DNA of 64,000 nt from Linum tenue (taxonomy: Eukaryota > Streptophyta > Magnoliopsida > Malpighiales > Linaceae). The position numbers were made by a program, and so were the translations under genes. Location of the stretch: assembly GCA_946122785.1 (NCBI GenBank), contig CAMGYJ010000011.1, positions 15,686,001 through 15,750,000 of the forward strand, given 5' to 3'. The notes beneath the pieces are model-generated. The model was not told the DNA's origin, did no database searches, and saw only the letters and a program-made list of their open reading frames with translations. Shown piece by piece: positions 58,201 through 64,000 of this stretch (its first letter is position 1; each line of letters opens with the position of its first letter).

Positions 58201-59739
58201 GGCAAGCGGATGCCCAACTATACTCCCCCATCTCCTCCCAACTACTGAAGATGATCCTAAGCCATCCACAACTAAGGAGATTGCTTGATTTCTTGGAGAA
58301 TAACACTCCTCCGATCATGCCTATGAGATAGACACGAGCATATCTCTCCTTCTCATCCTCCGGACTTTCCTCGGTTAGGGGGTGACTCTCGTAATGCTCT
58401 TTAAAATACTTCGTCAACCATGTAATTGAGACTTGGTGTTTCCTCATTGGTGGCATGCGATCGGTCGCATCAACGCAACCCTTCACCGGTACTTTCACTC
58501 CCAAATGACTGTGGATGAAATGCTGCCAACCTGGCATACCGTCACAATCCTCGGGGGGATGATCACTCACGCACACCGGTTTGCCGTCGATGGGCAGATG
58601 GGTTAGGATGGCGACATCCTTTAGCGTGATGGTGGCCTCTCCTTCTCTAAAGTTGAAACAATGGGTCTCCTTTCTCCATCTCTCGGCTAATGCGGTGATG
58701 AGTTGGCGATCGATTTGGATGCCGTTAAAATGCCTAATCGAGTCTAACCGTGCCCTTTTGAGAAATGGCAAGATAGCTGGGTGGAATGGGAGCACATTGG
58801 TGGTACCCCTATAGCGGATTATTGTTTGTGATTCCTAGCAAAAAATGTACACGTTTATTATTATTAGTAAGGGTTTTTTTTCGTATAACTAAATTAATTA
58901 AATTAAATTATGCGACATAAAACATACTTTTATTATCATAAAAAGACATTTCATATTATCATAAAACAAACGTCCTAAATTAATTAACATAATAACATTG
59001 TCAATGAATAATAATTTAAAGAGGTACATACATATTATCGTAAAACAAACATACTAAATTAATTAACATAAATAACATTGTTACTGAATAATAATTTAAG
59101 TAGAAACATACATATTCAAATGTTTGGTAAATAATTTAATCGTATTAGTTGTTTTAAATAATTTAATCGAATACAAAGCAACACTCGTTAGACTCTTAGA
59201 AGAGGTATACATCTTCTTAGAAACGCAGTCTTTTTGACAGAAAAAGGGGGGATCCGAGGATCTCTTAATACCCGATTTTCCCAGGTAATGGGAGGATATG
59301 ATAATCGCTTAAAACCCCATTTCCTTAGACGTGCATCTCTTTATAAAGAGTCGAAGTAAGTGGCGCTATGTATTCGATTAAATTATTGAAAACAACCAAC
59401 ACGATTACAAAATAAACATAAATTAATTTTATATTACACTAGGCACATTAACAAAATAAAAGAAGGACAAATGGTGAAGAATTGTATGTACCGGGTGATC
59501 GTTCCAAACATCCCTTGACCGATGGTTGGTTTGGTCGTACAAGTCGGTTGGATCCACCGGTCCTTGCTCGAGATAATACCGTTGGTTGTATATATCGACG
59601 TCCTCCCCAACCTACGAGAAAATAACAACGAGGTTAGTAAAAAACTTATAACAACAACAAAGATTAAACCAAAATAATGAGTACATACCGCTTGAAATTC
59701 ATCAACAAAAACTCCTTCTCCTTGCCACCAATCGGCCAT
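58088..59739 (-). CDS. Plant mobile domain (PMD) gene carried by the Mutator-like element, truncated
   Basis: Exons on the minus strand: 59739-59689 (MADWWQGEGVFVDEFQA), 59611-59492 (VGEDVDIYNQRYYLEQGPVD ... HRSRDVWNDHP) and 58834 downward (ESQTIIRYRG). All GT-AG borders are in phase 0. Exon 3 has the PMD signature: LPFHPAILPFLKRARLDSIR, ERWRKETHCFNFREGEATIT, LKDVAILTHLPIDGKPVC, then YARVYLIGMIGGVLFSKKSS and GEYSWASACLV. PMD proteins (MAIN/MAIL type) act in silencing and meristem maintenance and are also common in transposons. After about 58207 the frame reads antisense transposase sequence to a stop at 58088, so the C-terminal third of the domain is lost. Confidence 0.88.
59181..59372. mobile_element. 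Inverted second MITE copy in PMD intron 2
   Basis: Reverse-complement relative of 57676-57865: CTCGTTAGACTCTTAGAAG on the left, CTCTTTATAAAGAGTC near the right end, and the same CGATTTTCCCAGG-like core. It lies within the intron between PMD exons 2 and 3. Confidence 0.8.
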
Positions 59740-59955
59740 TATTTCGGCGTAATTCGGACAGAGCTTCGGCTCGACTCGGAGGGTTTTGAGGAAAAACCTA
59801 AGAAATGTTTACTGATGGCAGATCGGACTTAGCCGCAACCAACAGACCACTATTTCCTAGGCTTTTGGGAGGGGAGGGTTTAGTTAGAGAGATAAATTGT
59901 AGAGAGAGGAGGAAGAATGGGTTGTGGTGTGAAGAAATGAGAGGGGGAGGGGGGG

Positions 59956-59963
59956 TATTTATA
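59956..59963 (-). promoter_or_regulatory. TATA box of the PMD gene
   Basis: The minus strand reads TATAAATA, directly inside the right palindrome array and about 220 bp upstream of the PMD start codon. It mirrors the layout at the left end. Confidence 0.6.
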
Positions 59964-59968
59964 CCCAT

Positions 59969-60287
59969 CAGACCGCACCCCCCAGGGGCGGGCTGGTAAT
60001 TTTGGCCTGAGCAAAACCGCACCCTCCCGAGGCGTTTTGCTTTTACCTAGGGCTGACCGCATCTCGGCCAAGCGGTCTGCAGTCTTTGGCGCGGATCGCT
60101 CCCCTGGCAAGCGTTCAGCCGCCCGATCGCGCCTCCATCCAACGGCTTGAAAACCGTTCCGCAGCTGGCGCGGATCGCATTGCTGGCATGCGTTTCGTAA
60201 CGGAGACCGCGCCTCCAAGATGCGGTTTATATGTAAACCGCATCCTTCAAGTGCGGTTTACTTATAAAACGCATCTTGGAGGTGTGT
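59969..60287. repeat. Right subterminal array of about nine GC-rich palindromes
   Basis: Copies of the GACCGCAYC...GRTGCGGTTT palindrome. The outermost are well kept (for example AAACCGCATCCTTCAAGTGC) and the middle ones more degenerate. It matches the array at 54987-55366. Confidence 0.85.
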
Positions 60288-60381
60288 TCCATAAATATAG
60301 GTGCTATTTGTGTCAATTTTTTCATATGTGTGCTAGTTTTGTAATTTTTTTTTTTTAGGGTGCTATTATTGGAAAAAACTC

Positions 60382-61615
60382 TGAAATACTTTACACTAAA
60401 AACAGTTAAGTCTTGGCTAGTGCGACAAAAGCAATAAGAGTATCTATTAGGTAACCTTAAATTTTGATAAACCTAATAATCACTTAAAAGAATAATACGC
60501 TTGTCTTTTAGGGTTCTAAAAATTATGATTAACCAAATAATCATTCAAAAGGAATAAATTATCTCTCTTTTAGGGTTATTGGGTTCATGATTAACCAAAT
60601 AATCACCCAAAAATAGTAGAAGTATCGATTAAGGTTACGAAAATCAGTAATAGTTAATAATTACTCGATAGAAAATAGAAGCATCTTTTAGGGTTACCAG
60701 AATCATGATTTACCTAATAATCACCCAAAAGCAATAAAAGTATTTCCGAAGGCTACTTAAATTATGTTAACCTAATAATCATCCAAAATCAATAAACGCA
60801 TCTCTTAGGGTTGCCGAAATCGTGATTAATCTAATAACTAACCTACTACATAAGACTTAATGAATTTCATATAATGTTTTAGAGTGAGTGTCTATGTCAT
60901 GTTCCGATCTATTAAGTAACCGATTTTATCATATCTTTCAAGAAAAATAATAACACGAATCATCATAAATAAAATAAGCTAGATTTTTGCCGCACTAGAT
61001 TCTAGGGGTGGGCAACCGGTTCGGTAAACCCGAACCGAACCGAAACCGAATTAAATCGAACCGAAACCGAAATAATGCTATTCGGTTCGGAATTCGGAAG
61101 GGAAATATGGATATTTCGGAAACCAAGGTTCTTTCAACCGAACCGAATTTCCGACCGAAAAACCGAAATACTATAATTGTAAGCTTCAAATGGTGGATTT
61201 TTATGTTTGTAGTTGTTTTTAGACTTAAATATTTGAAATATTTTATGACTTATGTGTTGAAAAGTTTGATTTTTCATTGATGATGCATATAATTACATAT
61301 TTATTGTTTATATTAGGAATGAAAAATAATTTAAAAATGAGAAAATACAAGTAGCCTTACAAATTCGGTTTTCTGTGAAAAACCGAACCGAACCGAATTA
61401 TAATTCGGTTTAAACCGACCGAACCGAATTATAATTCGGTTCGAATTCGGTTTGAGGTTTGGGAGAATTCGGGGACCCGGTATTCATAATTTCGGTTCGA
61501 TCGAAATCGAACCGACCGAATGCCCACCCCTACTAGATTCTGAGATACAATAATGCATTATGCTACTTCTTCACGAACAAATCATAGTAGGATCTTCTTC
61601 AGAAAATGAAAGGAG
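60382..61615. repeat. Right direct repeat flanking the Mutator-like element, with MITE inside
   Basis: Same sequence as 54206-54900, with one extra C near 60904 and a 530-bp MITE plus 8-bp duplication at 61003-61540. Confidence 0.97.
61003..61532. mobile_element. hAT-type MITE, TAGGGGTGGGCA ends
   Basis: Begins TAGGGGTGGGCAACCGGTTC and ends GACCGAATGCCCACCCCTA. The 8-bp duplication CTAGATTC lies at 60995-61002 and 61533-61540. Near both ends are many CCGAACCGAA- and TTCGGTTCGG-type inverted motifs. The empty site is preserved in the left repeat (CACTAGATTCTGAG near 54821), which proves the duplication. Confidence 0.97.
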
Positions 61616-62021
61616 ATCACAGAGTGAGTTTGGCAACGAATGAAAGTTCTGTCCACGGAAGAAGCACAATGGTTCACACCACAAAGGAACTTGCTCTACA
61701 AATAAACTGAAACTCCAATGACCAAGAATCCTTAAGTTGGTCAAAGTTGATGCTCTATATCCTGTAGTCTCTGGGACAGTGGGACTCACACTGGTCCCTT
61801 TTCCAACTCTTACAAGACTTTGCCATGTAAATTCACTATGCACTCTATCCAAATTACTCTCTAGCAAAAACACTCGTCCCTTTGTCAGAAATAGCCAGAA
61901 AGTCATAGCTCCAGCAGATTGTCCGGTGAATGCTCAAACCCAGAAAAAGAAGAAGAAAAAAAAAACTCAAAATATGAAAACCTTGATGAACCTGTGATAC
62001 ACTAACACAAGCATATCACCT
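61616..62021 (-). other. Probable 3' UTR of the OBERON-like gene
   Basis: Downstream of the OBERON-like stop codon on the minus strand. Open frames here (up to 111 codons) resemble no family. The right flanking repeat ends exactly at 61615. Confidence 0.4.
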
Positions 62022-63656
62022 TCACGATGGCCCGCCAACGCTTGGTTTCTTCTCCACTTCCAAGCCAAAATGTTCCCTGAGAATGCGTTTGGAGGTCCTC
62101 CCAAAACCATTAGCCACTCTTTTCATACGCTCGAGTTTCCTCCTCTCCCAATTTATCTGATCTATCCTGCTAGTCACTGTGCTCCTTAGTTCACCAGCAC
62201 CTGTTGCCTCTAACTCCAGGCATGCTAGTTCAGAATGCTCTTTCTGAAGTTGTTGATAGAGGTTTTGCAGATTTCTCTTCTTAGCATGGAGTTGTTCCTC
62301 TGCGAGCTTCAACTCTAGCTTCTGTGACTTTCGCATTGCACGAAGTACATCGTCGATTTCGGCATCAAGTTGGAGAATTTCAGCGCTGTAATCAGGAGAT
62401 TCGGCCTTCAAATCAAGAAAGGTTGGCTTTTTGTCCATGTCTGTCAAAAGAGCAAAGTAAAGAGACATGCTATAAGACTTTCAGGCAGTAATTTGAAGAT
62501 AGAGCATCAGTCTGAGAGAGGGTAAGTCAGAAGAACCATGTTAAATGGATCAAAAGAGAATTTACCGGATGCATCCTCGTCATCTTTACATACATCTTCA
62601 AGGGTAGTTCCATGCCTAAGCTGGAGATGTCAATATGAAATTGTTAAAACATATGAAAAAGTAGAGTGAGAAAGCTATTATACTTTTATTACTGCCAAAA
62701 TTAGCTGAACTCGCTTTATAGGGCAACTGCATCCTGTTGTTCTTGCATTGCACAAGCCATGTTGGCTGGCAGCTACATGGCAGCTGCACTTACAATTCAA
62801 ATTGTATGGATGTGGATGCAATGCAATTCTAATTACGAAGCCAGCTAATTTAGCAATTGGACTTGCAATGCCACCTCGGATTCTATTGTATTCGCTTCCA
62901 ATTATGAACATAATATTCTAAGATGTTGCATGTCGCTAGTTGAAATTGTGATGAATTATAGGGATTTATATGATCTGAAAAATTGCCGAATTGAGTGGTT
63001 GTAAGATTGTTTTATGTGACATTTGAAATGACAAATTAATTGCAAGGATGGGGATAATCTTACCTTTGCGGCAGCCAATTCAATGCGCTTCAGCAAATCC
63101 TTGGCTTTATTTCTCCGAGACCCACGCAAGATGCAGATGCCAACATTTAATATTTTCTCTACCTCGTCTCGAGAATCTATGAACTTGCAAGTTTGCAAGA
63201 GCTTCACAGCATGTGGAACCATATCAGTTTTTGCATCACAACGACGGCATAGGTACTCAGCATCAAGGCCAATACTTCCACCAACAGTTCCTGCCATGTA
63301 AGTTCTCAGAGCACACTCAATGTGGGCTAAATGACTACATATACAGCCTGGAGTCACCACAGATTGGCACTTGATGTAATTGTAAGCACCATGTGATGAA
63401 GTAATGATTTTGGAACAAAGAATACAACAACAATCACGGCAGAAACCAGACTCAGTACAGCAAATATCACAAGGCACTGAAGGTACAGGAGGACTACTGC
63501 CTATTGCTCCTTCAAGACTACTGCAACCCTTATTTCCTGCCTTACAGCCTCCACCTGATTGGGGATTAAAGGTTAAAGTAGCTGAAGGGGGCACAGGAAA
63601 GGCACTGCTATCAATGTCTCCTGTAATAGTTAGAGAAGGATTCCCATTCGCAAGTC
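62022..63656 (-). CDS. OBERON-like PHD-finger protein, 3' exons
   Basis: Three minus-strand exons, 63656-63064, 62620-62566 and 62440-62022, have in-phase GT-AG borders. The first encodes an Oberon-type PHD finger: CDICCTESGFCRDCCCILCS, SYIKCQ-type zinc ligands, CSHLAHIECALRTYMAGTVG, YLCRRCDAKTDMVPHAVKLL, then DEVEKILNVGICILRGSRR. The second gives LRHGTTLEDVCKDDEDAS. The last is a coiled coil (LQLDAEIDDVLRAMRKSQKL, NLQNLYQQLQKEHSELACLE) ending LREHFGLEVEKKPSVGGPS. This matches OBE/TITANIA family proteins, nuclear chromatin readers needed for meristem maintenance and also known as potyvirus VPg interactors. The N-terminal exons lie beyond the window. The gene looks intact. Confidence 0.9.
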
Positions 63657-64000
63657 CTGCAAACAGAATAAGATAATAAACAAGAAAATCAAACCAAATA
63701 TCCCGCCACAAGCTGCCTAGTTAAGGCTTGATTACCTTATATTACAGCATAAGGTAGAAATATTTTTCTGATTTCAGAAGCTCATTAACCACGAATGCTA
63801 CTTTCTTAAATGGGCTACCATGCTACGGCGCAACAAATGCAACATACCATTACAAAAAAAATTAACACAAGCACATTTGTACTGCCTGAATTACATTACA
63901 GTTGTTAACCTAACGTCATTAACATTCCTCTCATACATTCTCTTCCAAGACTTAAGCAGTAACTCAAACTCTTAACTTGATAGAACCCACTCATAACTCT
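63657..64000 (-). other. Intron of the OBERON-like gene
   Basis: Upstream of the acceptor (TTTGCAG at 63657-63663 on the minus strand). AT-rich with no exon seen to the window edge. Confidence 0.6.

Larger units (their letters stand above)
54898..60381. mobile_element. Mutator-like element carrying transposase and PMD genes
   Basis: The termini are GAGTTTTTTCCAGAAATAGC on the left and, read inverted, GAGTTTTTTCCAATAATAGC on the right. Both continue with CACC(C)T, an A-run and TTACAAAACTAGCAC. Inside are mirror-image parts: a palindrome array, a TATA box, a gene pointing inwards (MURA transposase from the left, PMD gene from the right) and an intronic MITE in each gene. The two genes collide at about 58200, where both lose their C-termini, so a central deletion probably removed several hundred base pairs or more. 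No 9-bp target duplication was seen; instead the flanks are 695-bp direct repeats. It is probably non-autonomous now because the transposase is truncated. Confidence 0.9.

Noticed and set aside
54206..61615. The 695-bp flanking repeats as LTRs of a retrotransposon
   Set aside because: They lack TG...CA ends, primer site and polypurine tract, and the interior encodes a DNA transposase with its own terminal inverted repeats.
61571..61906. 111-codon minus-strand open frame below the OBERON-like gene
   Set aside because: It crosses the end of the duplicated segment and has no family resemblance; probably 3' UTR.

Overview
This is a plant nuclear genome window, most likely from a eudicot. It has AT-rich intergenic DNA, GT-AG introns, plant-only protein families (OBERON-like PHD protein, DUF295/KIB F-box protein, plant mobile domain) and a dense nest of plant transposable elements. 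I cannot name the species. There is no bacterial or organellar signature.

Layout. 1-7.3 kb: broken Ty3/gypsy pieces (gag at the left edge, a reverse-transcriptase scrap at 4.8 kb cut by a CACTA terminus), two related foldback MITEs, and an element with inverted arrays of a TTTGTAATG motif. 7.3-16.7 kb: a Ty3/gypsy-type LTR split by three insertions, namely a 5.7-kb copia element (TSD GAATG), a hAT-type MITE (TSD TATTCAAG) and a long-TIR Mutator-like element with a GC-rich interior (Pack-MULE candidate). 17-22 kb: the C-terminal part of a LINE ORF2 hit by a hAT MITE, then an Ac-like hAT transposase relic. 22-28 kb: a Helitron-type 3' end, a possible small multi-exon minus-strand gene, and a ~1.9-kb degenerate array. 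28.2-36.2 kb: a minus-strand F-box/DUF295 gene broken by a hAT MITE and a second copia element, which itself holds a solo LTR. 37.2-46.1 kb: an apparently intact six-exon gene (262 codons, possibly OCIA-like) whose fourth intron contains a 7.07-kb Athila/Tat-like element with two 1311-bp LTRs. 46-50.5 kb: MITEs and an LTR-like promoter block. 51.3-51.9 kb: an HSP20/alpha-crystallin-like gene. 54.2-61.6 kb: a Mutator-like element. 62.0-63.7 kb: the 3' exons of an OBERON-like gene.

The most unusual locus is the Mutator-like element at 54898-60381. It encodes a MURA-type transposase (two coding exons) and, convergent to it, a plant mobile domain (PMD) gene (three exons). Both are truncated at a shared junction near 58200. 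Each gene has a TATA box directly inside an array of about nine GC-rich palindromes of the form AAACCGCAYC...GRTGCGGTTT. An inverted pair of one MITE sits in an intron of each gene. The whole element is flanked by a near-identical ~695-bp direct repeat instead of the usual ~9-bp target duplication. A later hAT MITE in the right copy, absent from the left copy, gives an internal empty-site control.

Probable functional host genes: the 37186-46063 gene, the HSP20-like gene and the OBERON-like gene. Most of the remaining sequence is transposon-derived; many boundaries are supported directly by target-site duplications.
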